This document shows positions 23,008-31,324 of a stretch of DNA of 34,069 bases, one piece after another. The notes under the pieces are model-generated. The model saw only the letters and a list, made by a program, of their open reading frames with translations. It did no database searches and had not been told where the DNA came from. Each line of letters starts with the position of its first letter. The stretch's first letter is position 1. Source of the DNA: Terriglobia bacterium (lineage in GTDB: Bacteria; Acidobacteriota; Terriglobia; Acidiferrales; UBA7541); contig JAIQFG010000055.1 in NCBI GenBank assembly GCA_020073375.1, positions 1 to 34,069 on the forward strand, in the 5' to 3' direction. The position numbers and the translations under genes were made by a program.

Positions 23008-24408
23008 ATGAACAGATTTCTTTCGCCAGATCTCATCGACTCCTTTTTGGAAAGGACCATCGATGCCCTGCCAGACAACCCATCTGCCTGCACACCATGC
23101 TGTGAGTCCATTGCCCACGGTTGGCGGTTGCTCGGTCTGCGCCCGGGCGATGTGGTCTTGCTTTGCCTGCCAAGCGGCAAGGAGTTGCTGAATCAATTTT
23201 TCGGAGTGCTCCTGGCCCAGGGCGTGCCTGCGCTGGTGCCGCCAAACATGCCTGCCGCACGTTTGCATGAACTCCGGCAGGTGTTTGGCGCCCGGGCTAT
23301 CGTCTCGTATCGGCTGCCGCCCATGGAATTCAGCGTCCAAACTCATGAGGCGTTCGGCGGACTACGGGTGGCCATCTTTCCTCCGGCACAGGAACCTGCA
23401 GCCGCGCCGGGAGAGGTCGTGCTGCTGACGTCCGGGACCTCGGGCTTTGCAAGCGGTTGTGTGTTCGATTTTGAAGCCCTCCTATTGAATGGACGGCGCC
23501 ATGCAGATTCGATCGGGCAGCGACAAGAGGACGTTGTGCTGGTCAGCCTGCCCCTGTATTTCTCGTTTGCGCTGGTGGCCCAGGCGCTCGCTTCGCTGGT
23601 TTGCGGGAATCGTATGATTATTAGCGGCCCGCCGTTCAATGCCGCCCGTTATCAGCGGACCTTGCAGGAATGCGGCGTGACAGTTTCATCCCTCACGCCT
23701 GTCTTGGTCCGATCCTTACTGCAAACCGGCGCTGATTTTCTGAGCGAATTGCGAGTGTTTAGCGTCGGCGGAGATTACGCGGAACCGGAGTTGGTGGCTC
23801 GCCTGGTTGACGTTCGAGAAGGCGGTGAGCTTTACGTTACCTATGGGCTCACGCAAGCTGGTCCGCGCGTATCCACGTTGGCCGCCCACCTCGAACCTGC
23901 TGACCGCTACAGTTCCGTGGGGCGTCCCCTGGAAGGCACGGCAGTCTGCCTGCGCCCGGCGAGCGATGGCAGCGGATTAAGCCAGCTGTATGTTACCTCC
24001 GACACCGTCATGAAGCGTCCCATCGGGTCGGTCGAGGGAAGGCCGCATCACGATCCCGCTGGGCAACGAACGACAGCCACGGGAGACGCGTTCGAACAGG
24101 ATGCAGAGGGTTATCTTTACTTCAAGGGGCGCCTCTGCGACTACATCAGCCGCAGGGGCGAGAAAATCAGTTTGGTGGCCGTGCGCCGCATGGCTTCACA
24201 ACTTCCAAACGTAGCCAGCGCCAAGACCATGATCATCCGGCACAACGACGGGGATGAGGACTTCGATCTGGAGTTGCTCCTGAATGCTTCCCCGGATGCG
24301 GAACTGGATCCTCGCGAAATGCTGCGTGGTGTGCTCCGCCGGACCGAGATGCCCCGAAGCATTCGTATTGAGATGGCGGACCGAGCGACCTCTCACGCCT
24401 ACAAATGA
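23008..24408 (+). CDS. Second AMP-binding ligase, divergent
   Basis: ANL-type adenylating enzyme of about 466 residues, shorter than the first. A3 is VVLLTSGTSGFASG (141-150, with the usual PKG changed to ASG), A5 is YVTYGLTQAGP (with Gln for the usual Glu), A7 is TATGDAF (TGD 358-360) and A8 is YFKGRLCDYISRRGEKISLV. The chain ends in RATSHAYK: its final residue, Lys466, is about where the catalytic C-terminal Lys is expected. These changes suggest altered chemistry or substrate rather than decay, as the rest is well kept. Candidate starts are TTG 22984, GTG 22999 and ATG 23008; none has a clear ribosome site. Its partner is probably ACP2 (inference). Confidence 0.82.
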   Translation: MNRFLSPDLIDSFLERTIDALPDNPSACTPCCESIAHGWRLLGLRPGDVVLLCLPSGKELLNQFFGVLLAQGVPALVPPNMPAARLHELRQVFGARAIVSYRLPPMEFSVQTHEAFGGLRVAIFPPAQEPAAAPGEVVLLTSGTSGFASGCVFDFEALLLNGRRHADSIGQRQEDVVLVSLPLYFSFALVAQALASLVCGNRMIISGPPFNAARYQRTLQECGVTVSSLTPVLVRSLLQTGADFLSELRVFSVGGDYAEPELVARLVDVREGGELYVTYGLTQAGPRVSTLAAHLEPADRYSSVGRPLEGTAVCLRPASDGSGLSQLYVTSDTVMKRPIGSVEGRPHHDPAGQRTTATGDAFEQDAEGYLYFKGRLCDYISRRGEKISLVAVRRMASQLPNVASAKTMIIRHNDGDEDFDLELLLNASPDAELDPREMLRGVLRRTEMPRSIRIEMADRATSHAYK

Positions 24409-25214
24409 TTTCTGACGTGCAAATTCAATCGGATTCGCCTCGGGCCGAAATTGTTTCGACCGGGGCTGAGCGTCAAAGCCTGCGCGGGAAATTGGCGACG
24501 TCGCAGGGGCTTCTGCCGCGCGTGCTGCGTCGCGGATATCGAGCCGTGCGCTCGTTCAGTATGCCGGCGCCTCGCGTCTTGATTCGGCCCCTGCTTTGGT
24601 TGTTCATGGCGGCGAGCGAGTGCTATCAGTTCGCCGCGCGCGTGTTCGTGTGCGAGCCGTTGTTCAAGGCTTACTGCAAGAAATACGGGCGGCGATTGCG
24701 CACGGATTGCCATGTGCATTTTGTTCAAGGGGCGGGAGACATCGTCCTTGGTGACGATGTGATTTTTGACGGCCGAATCACGATCACCTTCGCCGCCCGG
24801 TTCGCGGATCACCCGCTGCTCGAGGTCGGCAACAACACGGCAGTCGGCCATAACTGTGAATTCAGAATCGGCAAGCGCATTTCGATCGGGGACAATTGCA
24901 ATTTGTCCGGCGGCACGATTCTGATGGATTCCAACGGCCATCCCGGCGATCCGCAGCTGCGATGGGCGGGCCGCGCCCCGGATGCGGAAGATGTCCGCCC
25001 AATCGTGATCGGAAACGGCGTGTGGATCGGTTTGCGATGCATCATTTTCCCGGGCGTAAAGATTGGGGAAGGAAGCATCGTTTCGGCTGGTTCCATCGTA
25101 CGAAATCACGTGCCTCCTTATAGCGTTGTCGCGGGGAATCCGGCCAAAGTCATGTTCAGACTCAAGAAACCAAGCGCCGTAAGCGGTCCGATCCAAGAAG
25201 GACGATTCTCATGA
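24405..25214 (+). CDS. Left-handed beta-helix acyltransferase (hexapeptide family)
   Basis: Protein of 269 residues whose C-terminal half (about 112-248) shows hexapeptide repeats: GDIVLGDDVIFDGRITI, LEVGNNTAVGHNCEFRIGKR, ISIGDNCNLSG, PIVIGNGVWIGLRCIIFPGV, KIGEGSIVSAGSIV, ending VPPYSVVAGNPAKVM. This is the usual tail of WbbJ/NodL/LacA-like O- or N-acetyltransferases. DSNGHP holds the likely catalytic His179. The first 110 residues are unusual: basic, then a hydrophobic stretch (VLIRPLLWLFMAASECYQFA) that may seat it at the membrane. ATG 24405 overlaps the ligase stop by 4 bases. It may acylate the sugar, or a hydroxyl of the carrier-bound product; the sequence does not decide. Confidence 0.85.
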   Translation: MISDVQIQSDSPRAEIVSTGAERQSLRGKLATSQGLLPRVLRRGYRAVRSFSMPAPRVLIRPLLWLFMAASECYQFAARVFVCEPLFKAYCKKYGRRLRTDCHVHFVQGAGDIVLGDDVIFDGRITITFAARFADHPLLEVGNNTAVGHNCEFRIGKRISIGDNCNLSGGTILMDSNGHPGDPQLRWAGRAPDAEDVRPIVIGNGVWIGLRCIIFPGVKIGEGSIVSAGSIVRNHVPPYSVVAGNPAKVMFRLKKPSAVSGPIQEGRFS

Positions 25215-26320
25215 GCATCTCGAATAACCCGAAAAGCCAACTGGCGGTCGACCGTGAAGCCAAGAACTGCGCGGAGATTGTTGGCCGCTCCTTGGGCGCG
25301 TATCTGAAAACGGTGGGACTCGTTTCCGATGCATATCTCGCGCAAGTGTTGGTCGCACTGTGGGACAGCGGACTATACGAGTACGTTCGCGAGCATGGCC
25401 GCATCGAAATCAGCGGCGCCGCGGAGGAACTCAACCTGGAGCCCGCGGTTTTGCGCTCCCTGATTGAGTACCTGGTGGGATGGAGCATCCTGGCTCCCGA
25501 TGGCGATTCGTTTGTCCTGAGCAAGAAAGGCCAACCGTATTGGAATTACATCACGCGCGGCGTGCTGACGGCGCATCTGGCAGGCTATAACCAATTGCTG
25601 GTGAATCTGGGCCCGTTACTTAGAAAAGAGATCAGCTTGAACGATCCCCGGCTTGACCGCTCCGGCCGGCTGGTTGCCTCTGGATCGGGATACGCGCTCC
25701 TGGGAAGCGGAACAATCCCCTGGATTCTTAAACTCATCCGACAAATCGGCGGCACTTACGTGATGGACATCGGCTGCGGCTCCGGGGATTTTCTGATTCA
25801 ATTGGCCCTGCGTTGGGAGGACGGCGCGGGGATTGGCATCGACATGAATGCGGAGGCCATAGCACAAGCCGGCGTCAATGCCGAACGGTGCGGCGTCTCC
25901 CACCGGCTCACGTTTCATCATGCGAAACTTTCCGCCGAACCGATGCCGCTGGACAAAAGCGTCCTTGAAAAGGTGGATACGTTGACGGCGATGTATCTGC
26001 TGCACGAGTTTGCAGGCCGCGGAGGACCCGCGGCGATTACGGCCGCGATATCCCAACTCAAGCAGCAGTTTCCCGGCCGTAAGCTTTTGATGCTGGAGGG
26101 CGAACGCGCCGATCCCGCCGCACTTTGCGCCGCTCCGCCTCGTACGTACGCGCAACTGGATTACTCGTTCATTCATCCGCTTTCCCGCCAAGGGCCACTG
26201 CGAACACCGGCCGAATGGGGCGAAATTATCAAATCGGCAGGGGCCACCCTGATCGAGCGAATTCCTGGCTTTGGACAAGTACCGGGATGGATATCACTTT
26301 ACATCATCGCGCTGGAATAG
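25211..26320 (+). CDS. SAM-dependent methyltransferase with N-terminal winged-helix region
   Basis: Protein of 369 residues. The N-terminal region (about 40-115) resembles the dimerisation winged helix of small-molecule O-methyltransferases (ALWDSGLYEYV, LEPAVLRSLIEYLVGWSILA, VLSKKGQPYW). The Rossmann core has motif I YVMDIGCGSGDFLIQLAL (183-200) and an acidic GIGIDMNAEA (Asp211), then TAMYLLHEFAG and a C-terminal FGQVPGWISLYIIALE. The family usually methylates oxygen, sometimes carbon, of natural-product intermediates. ATG 25211 overlaps the preceding stop by 4 bases. Its place between acyltransferase and ThDP enzyme indicates that it tailors the product of this cluster, not a housekeeping substrate (inference). 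Confidence 0.87.
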   Translation: MSISNNPKSQLAVDREAKNCAEIVGRSLGAYLKTVGLVSDAYLAQVLVALWDSGLYEYVREHGRIEISGAAEELNLEPAVLRSLIEYLVGWSILAPDGDSFVLSKKGQPYWNYITRGVLTAHLAGYNQLLVNLGPLLRKEISLNDPRLDRSGRLVASGSGYALLGSGTIPWILKLIRQIGGTYVMDIGCGSGDFLIQLALRWEDGAGIGIDMNAEAIAQAGVNAERCGVSHRLTFHHAKLSAEPMPLDKSVLEKVDTLTAMYLLHEFAGRGGPAAITAAISQLKQQFPGRKLLMLEGERADPAALCAAPPRTYAQLDYSFIHPLSRQGPLRTPAEWGEIIKSAGATLIERIPGFGQVPGWISLYIIALE

Positions 26321-26352
26321 AAGAACGCGCACCATCGTTGAAGCCGGCCGTA

Positions 26353-27939
26353 ATGAATGGCGCGCGGCTGCTCGTCGAGTGCCTGTATTCGCAAGGAGTT
26401 CGGCGCATCTTCGGGATGCCCGGCTCGCACTCTACTTATATTTACGACGCCATCGAGCAGCACGGCGGCATACGAACCATCCTGTGCCGCAATGAACAAG
26501 CGGGCGCTTTTATGGCTGATGGTTATGCCCGTGCCGCGGGACGTCCGGGGGTCATCTGCACCACTGCCGGGCCCGGGGCGACGAATGCACTCACGGGAAT
26601 CGCGGAGGCTTATTCGGACTCCATCCCGGTCTTGCTCATCTCCGGACAAGTAAACCACGACCGGATTCATGAGGAGTGCGGCCGGTATCATGAAATCGAT
26701 CTCGAGGCAATCTTCCGGCCATGTACGCGTCTGGCTCAAACTGTGATGCAAAACGCGCAGATCCCCGCGATGGTAAATCATGCATTCGCGGCCATGATTT
26801 CCGGCCGGCCCGGTCCGGCGGCGCTCCTGTTGCCGCAGGACCTGATGGCGATGCCTGCACCGCTTGCCCCGCCGGATTTTTCTCCGGCTGAATTTCGACG
26901 CGCAATTCCCGACGAGCATTTGATCCGCCAAGCCGCCGAAAGTATTCGCACTAGCCAGCGCCCCGTCGTGCTTGCAGGAGGCGGCTGCGTCTGGTCAGGA
27001 GCCGCGGAACAAGTGAAGGAACTCGCCCGTCTGCTGGATTGCCCGGTAATTACGACACTCAACGGAAAAGGAATTCTGGACGAACGATCTGAGTCCTCAC
27101 TGGGTCATGGGCGTACCCGCCGCGCGCGAATGGCGCTTTCCCGCGCGGATCTGGTGATAGCGGCCGGGTGCCGGTTCACCGAGGTTTTCACCGCGTCCGG
27201 AACGCTCCCGATTCCGAAGAGAATCATTCAGATCGATATCGACCCAAAACAAATCGGGACAAACTATCCGGTGGAGCTGGGAATCGTGGGCGATGCCCGC
27301 ACAATTTTGCAGGCCATCGTCTCCGCCCTGACACCCAAAGAAAGCGCATGGAGGGAGACCTGGCAGCGCGCGCGCAATGCAGACCAACTGAAGCCCGAAT
27401 GGCTCGTCGACACCCTTCGTTCAGAACTTCCCGAGAATTCGATTGTGTTCACCGATGCCAGCGAGATGGGACTGCGCATGCAAACGGACTTCCCGGCGTA
27501 TGCGCCTCGAACCTTCTTCTATCCGTCGAACTACGCGACACTCGGATGGGGTCTCCCCGCCGCAATTGGCGCGGCAATTAACGCCGGGGACGACTTAACC
27601 GCCCGATGGACAGTCTGTTTGAGCGGCGATGGCGGATTCCTGATGACCGCACAGGAACTGGCGACAGCGGCGCGCCACAACCTGCGGATCATCGCGGTTG
27701 TTCACAATGACTCTACCTTCGGGGCCATCAAAGCCATGCAGCGGGCCAGGCATGAGTCCCGCTACATTGACAGCGATTTGAACAATCCGGATTTCGTCAA
27801 ATTCGGCGAATCCTTTGGCGTTCCCTCGTGTCAGGCTCGGGATGGCGCGGAACTCGCCACTGCGCTGCAAGCCGCGCTGCTCCGCAATGGTCCCAGCCTG
27901 ATCGAAGTTTCCGAGGCATGGCGGTCAGTACGGCTATGA
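26353..27939 (+). CDS. Thiamine-diphosphate-dependent enzyme (acetolactate synthase-like)
   Basis: Protein of about 528 residues with the three-domain plan of the acetolactate synthase/pyruvate decarboxylase superfamily. The catalytic Glu48 is in LCRNEQAGAFMADGYARAAG. The ThDP/Mg motif GDGGFLMTAQELATAARHNL continues to VVHND (425-453). Substrate-channel residues differ from those I recall for housekeeping IlvB, and no regulatory small subunit is present, so it may make an acyloin, decarboxylate a 2-oxo acid, or form a 2-hydroxy-3-oxo unit for the acyl product. The frame is open from 26125 and ATG 26287 would give a longer N-terminus overlapping the methyltransferase; ATG 26353 fits the usual family start (MNGARLLVECLYSQGV). 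The next gene overlaps the stop. Confidence 0.88.
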   Translation: MNGARLLVECLYSQGVRRIFGMPGSHSTYIYDAIEQHGGIRTILCRNEQAGAFMADGYARAAGRPGVICTTAGPGATNALTGIAEAYSDSIPVLLISGQVNHDRIHEECGRYHEIDLEAIFRPCTRLAQTVMQNAQIPAMVNHAFAAMISGRPGPAALLLPQDLMAMPAPLAPPDFSPAEFRRAIPDEHLIRQAAESIRTSQRPVVLAGGGCVWSGAAEQVKELARLLDCPVITTLNGKGILDERSESSLGHGRTRRARMALSRADLVIAAGCRFTEVFTASGTLPIPKRIIQIDIDPKQIGTNYPVELGIVGDARTILQAIVSALTPKESAWRETWQRARNADQLKPEWLVDTLRSELPENSIVFTDASEMGLRMQTDFPAYAPRTFFYPSNYATLGWGLPAAIGAAINAGDDLTARWTVCLSGDGGFLMTAQELATAARHNLRIIAVVHNDSTFGAIKAMQRARHESRYIDSDLNNPDFVKFGESFGVPSCQARDGAELATALQAALLRNGPSLIEVSEAWRSVRL

Positions 27940-28676
27940 CCCGACGCAATGCCTTGATCATCGGGGCGAGCGGCGGCATTGGCCGCGCGATCGCTTGCGC
28001 ACTTTCGCAAATTGGATTTGGCCTGGGGCTGGTGGCTCGCGACCCGGATAAGCTGGAGCGGACTCGCGCCGGGCTTGGTTCCGGCGCGCGGGAAGCGCAG
28101 GTCTTCCCTTGCGACGTGACTGACCGCCCGCAGGTGCAAGCGATGGTCGGGCAGGTGCTGGATCGTTTTGAGTCCATCGATCTTCTTGTGTGCGCGGCGG
28201 GCCTCAACGTCCGGCAAAGAAGCCTGCGGGCGCTCGATCCGGCCGATTGGGATCAAGTGATCTCCACGAACGTGACGGGCGCGTACAACGCGATTCATTT
28301 TGTGCTTCCATCCATGCGCTCGCGTGGCGCCGGATTGATCGTACAGATCTCCTCGCTATCCGGATTAAGGGCCAGCACCGTGAGCGGCGCCGCGTATTCC
28401 GCTGCGAAGTTTGCCCAGTCGGCTTTGGGAATTTGCATTAGCCGCGAGGAACGCGGTCGCGGAATTCGCTCCACGGTAATTTACGCGGGAGAGGTCAATA
28501 CGGAGCTTCTAGATCTGCGTGGCGCACGCCCCGGGGGGGATGCCGGTGAGGATCGTCGCCAGCGAATCCTACAGCCGCAGGACATTGCCTCGGCCGTTCG
28601 TTTCTTGATCGATTTGCCCGCGACTGCACACGTTCCAGAACTAGTCATCAAGCCGGCGATGGACGATTTTTCGTGA
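27936..28676 (+). CDS. Short-chain dehydrogenase/reductase
   Basis: NAD(P)-dependent oxidoreductase of 246 residues, classical SDR. The nucleotide-binding motif is GASGGIG (10-16), with LVCAAGL in place of NNAG, catalytic Asn112 (TNVTGAYNAI), Ser140 (IVQISSLSG), Tyr154 and Lys158 (YSAAKFAQS). VARDPDKLER with Arg after beta-2 suggests NADPH. FabG-like ketoreductases have this form, so it could reduce the beta-keto group made by the ketosynthase or the acyloin from the ThDP enzyme (inference). ATG 27936 overlaps the previous stop as ATGA. It closes the chain of overlapped genes; a 52-base gap follows before the glycosyltransferases. Confidence 0.9.
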   Translation: MTRRNALIIGASGGIGRAIACALSQIGFGLGLVARDPDKLERTRAGLGSGAREAQVFPCDVTDRPQVQAMVGQVLDRFESIDLLVCAAGLNVRQRSLRALDPADWDQVISTNVTGAYNAIHFVLPSMRSRGAGLIVQISSLSGLRASTVSGAAYSAAKFAQSALGICISREERGRGIRSTVIYAGEVNTELLDLRGARPGGDAGEDRRQRILQPQDIASAVRFLIDLPATAHVPELVIKPAMDDFS

Positions 28677-28728
28677 CACGCCAAATCCACTCTCTCTTTC
28701 CCAATATAAATTTCGCTGGAAAGATCCA

Positions 28729-29868
28729 ATGAAGATTGTTCAGTTCGTGAATAACTTGGACATGGGTGGAATCGAGAGGCTGGCCGTCGAGCTGGGATGC
28801 CGTCAAAAGGCCGAGGGGCATGAACCCATCATATACTGCCTCACGCACCGCGGAGATTTTGCGAAGGAAGCCGAAGCGTCCGGCATCAGGGTCGTGGCAT
28901 TTCAGAAAGACCCCGGCCCCTCTCCAGGAACGGTTTGGGCCATGGTCAAGAGGCTGAGGAAGGACCGGCCGGACATTCTTCATACTCACAACCACCTTGT
29001 ACATCATTACGGGGTTCTGGCGGGCCGGCTCGCGGGGGTACCCGCGATTGTGAATACGCGGCACGGCGCTCTAGTGCGGATCAAGGAGCAAGGATCAAGA
29101 TTCGTGGCCACGACCAGCTCGCCCGACGTAAAGGCTGATCTGATCTATCGCGCTTGCTTGCGTTGGACAGATGCGGTGGTGTTGATCTCGGAAGCGACCC
29201 GGAAATTCTTCATCGAGCATCGTGGATGCCCCTCGATCAAGACTCATGTCATTCTGAACGGAGCTCCCTTGGAACCCTTTCTAAGCAGGCCCGCTTCCCC
29301 CGGCTCGCTCCGCCCCAGAATTCGATTTGGCACGGCCTCCCGGATGGTGGCGGACAAGGATCATTTCACCTTGCTCAAGGCATTCGCCAAGGCCGCGGAA
29401 TCGCTTCCTCATGCCGAGCTGCATGTGGCCGGGGACGGCCCGCTACGTTCGCGAATCGAGTTGTTGATCGCCGAGCTGAACCTGAACCAAAAGGTTGTTC
29501 TTCATGGCGCTGTTCGCGATGTGCCGCGCTTCCTGAATCAACTGGACATTTTTGTAATGACTTCGGTGAATGAGGGCCTTCCGGTGGCAGTCCTGGAAGC
29601 CATGGCCGCCGGGTTGCCGATCGTCTCCACTCGAGTGGGCGGAATTCAGGAGGCTGCCATCGAAGGGTTGAACGCGCGGTTCGCGAAACATGGCGACGCG
29701 ATGGGACTCGCTCACGAGATGACGCAGATGGCGCTGTGCCGCGACCTGGCGTCGATTGGCGCCCAAGGGCGCAGGCTGGTTTCGGAGCGGTTTCAGATTG
29801 AACGGACGTGGAAGGAGTATGAAACATTGTTCCAGCGCATTCGGATTGGACTTCGCTCGCCGAATTAG
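28729..29868 (+). CDS. Glycosyltransferase family 4 (GT-B fold)
   Basis: Protein of 379 residues. The N-terminal acceptor domain begins VQFVNNLDMGGIERLAVELG, the typical glycine-rich GT4 opening, with DILHTHNHLVHHYG further on. The donor-binding domain has GTASRMVADKDHFTLLKAFA, LHVAGDGPLRSRIE and the E-x7-E motif EGLPVAVLEAMAAGLPIVST (282 onward). Such enzymes are retaining transferases that add a sugar from a nucleotide donor to the lipid-linked EPS repeat on the cytoplasmic face. The sugar cannot be told from the sequence. It is followed after 2 bases by a second transferase. Confidence 0.93.
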   Translation: MKIVQFVNNLDMGGIERLAVELGCRQKAEGHEPIIYCLTHRGDFAKEAEASGIRVVAFQKDPGPSPGTVWAMVKRLRKDRPDILHTHNHLVHHYGVLAGRLAGVPAIVNTRHGALVRIKEQGSRFVATTSSPDVKADLIYRACLRWTDAVVLISEATRKFFIEHRGCPSIKTHVILNGAPLEPFLSRPASPGSLRPRIRFGTASRMVADKDHFTLLKAFAKAAESLPHAELHVAGDGPLRSRIELLIAELNLNQKVVLHGAVRDVPRFLNQLDIFVMTSVNEGLPVAVLEAMAAGLPIVSTRVGGIQEAAIEGLNARFAKHGDAMGLAHEMTQMALCRDLASIGAQGRRLVSERFQIERTWKEYETLFQRIRIGLRSPN

Positions 29869-29870
29869 AT

Positions 29871-31289
29871 ATGAAAACTGAATCCACGGCTCCCGGGAAC
29901 CTGCATCCCATGTCGCAAGATAGAGTCTTGCTTATCAGTTGCTATTTCCCTCCCGCGGGCGGCATCAATGTGCAGCGTGCTGTGAGCCTCGCCCGCTACC
30001 TTCCGCAAAACGGGTTCAAGGTGTTTGTGCTGACAGCGCATTCGTCGGTGCCCATGTCTGACGCCGAATTAGTGAAGCTAATTCCAAAAGATGTCGAAGT
30101 GCACCGGACTTGGACTCTTGAACCGCCCTTCCGGTTGCGCAAAAAGCTGTGGTCCTGCATCAATTCGCCGGGCAAATCGGCGACGGTAAACAACGGCATT
30201 GGAGCGAAAGTTAAGTCGCTGCTTGCCCGCAGAGTGAAGCGTCTCATTTGTCCGGATCCGCAGGTTCTCTGGTATCCCATCGCGATTGGCCGAGCGACGA
30301 AATTGATCCGGAAGGAAAAGATCCGGACCGTGCTCGTGACAGCGCCGCCGTTTTCCGCATTCTTGCTTGTAAATGAGATCAAGCGAAGATTCCCCCATGT
30401 TTCTATCATCGCCGACGTGCGGGACGAATGGCTTGACTACTTCGTGAAGGAATTTGTATTTTGCGGCGACGAATATGTCTCTGCGCGCGCCGCTCAGATC
30501 GAACGCGAAACAGTTGAATCCTGCGATCGCATCGTCAACGTGACGCAAGCTTCCCTGCTTCGGATGCGGTCTCGATACCCGGAGCAGCCCGATCATAAGT
30601 TTGCGCTGATCCCGAACGGATACGATCCCGCGGTTTTTTCCGAGTTCCGCTCGCGCGCCAGCCAAACGGACAGGATCGTCTTCACTTATACGGGCACGGT
30701 CTACAGGCCCGCATCCCCCAAGGCCTACTTGGACGCGCTGGACGGCCTGTCGCAAATTCGCGCCGGCATCGAAACCCGCTTTGTGGGCCGCATTGCGGAA
30801 GAATTCGATCGCGGCATTTTTGAAAACCGGCAAAGCTCCATTCGCCTGGTCGATTTCGTGCCGCAAACGGAAGCTCGCCGATTCATGGAAGAAACGGACG
30901 TCCTCCTGTTGCCTTGGACAGACCGCGTCAATATTCCGGGAAAGTTCTACGAGTATCTGGCCACAGGGAAGCCGATTCTCGCGTTGTGCTATCCGGACTC
31001 AGAGCTGGCCCGCGTGATGGGACGGACGTCTTCGGGATGGTGCGTTTCTCCCGAAGATACCGGCGCTATCCAGCAAACTCTGGCTGAAATCCACGGCCTG
31101 GGCGGAAAATATCCCCACCCTCGAAATTGGGAAGCCATTCGCAGGTTTGAGAGGCCTCGACTCGCCGCTGAATACGCAAGAGTCATCCGCGAGGCCCTGC
31201 AACCTGGGGAAGAATTGGACCTCGCAGAGTTCAAAATTCCCGCTGATCCGAGGCAGGAATCCGACCGCGAATTGGCTGCCGGCGCATAA
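29871..31289 (+). CDS. Glycosyltransferase, GT4-like (GT-B fold)
   Basis: Protein of 472 residues. The start VLLISCYFPPAGGINVQRAV is typical of GT4 enzymes of the WcaI/Fucosyl-4 type. It then shows a phosphate-site region VNVTQASLLRMRSRYPEQ, PNGYDPAVF, and a donor-site segment LLLPWTDRVNIPGKFYEYLA, TGKPILALCYPDSEL. The middle part (70-190) is longer than in the neighbour. ATG 29871 follows the previous stop by 2 bases. A second in-frame ATG (29910, MSQDRVLL) would remove a short polar extension and is possible. It probably adds another sugar to the same repeat unit. Confidence 0.88.
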   Translation: MKTESTAPGNLHPMSQDRVLLISCYFPPAGGINVQRAVSLARYLPQNGFKVFVLTAHSSVPMSDAELVKLIPKDVEVHRTWTLEPPFRLRKKLWSCINSPGKSATVNNGIGAKVKSLLARRVKRLICPDPQVLWYPIAIGRATKLIRKEKIRTVLVTAPPFSAFLLVNEIKRRFPHVSIIADVRDEWLDYFVKEFVFCGDEYVSARAAQIERETVESCDRIVNVTQASLLRMRSRYPEQPDHKFALIPNGYDPAVFSEFRSRASQTDRIVFTYTGTVYRPASPKAYLDALDGLSQIRAGIETRFVGRIAEEFDRGIFENRQSSIRLVDFVPQTEARRFMEETDVLLLPWTDRVNIPGKFYEYLATGKPILALCYPDSELARVMGRTSSGWCVSPEDTGAIQQTLAEIHGLGGKYPHPRNWEAIRRFERPRLAAEYARVIREALQPGEELDLAEFKIPADPRQESDRELAAGA

Positions 31290-31324
31290 GCCGGCGCAGA
31301 CCAAGTATCCACCACGAAACGCCG

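Noticed and set aside
26125..26352. Extended N-terminus of the ThDP enzyme
   Set aside because: Most of it is the methyltransferase coding region read in another frame; the superfamily likeness begins near 26353.
27828..27935. Extended N-terminus of the short-chain dehydrogenase
   Set aside because: It is out-of-frame sequence of the ThDP enzyme; the SDR nucleotide-binding motif starts about 10 residues after ATG 27936.
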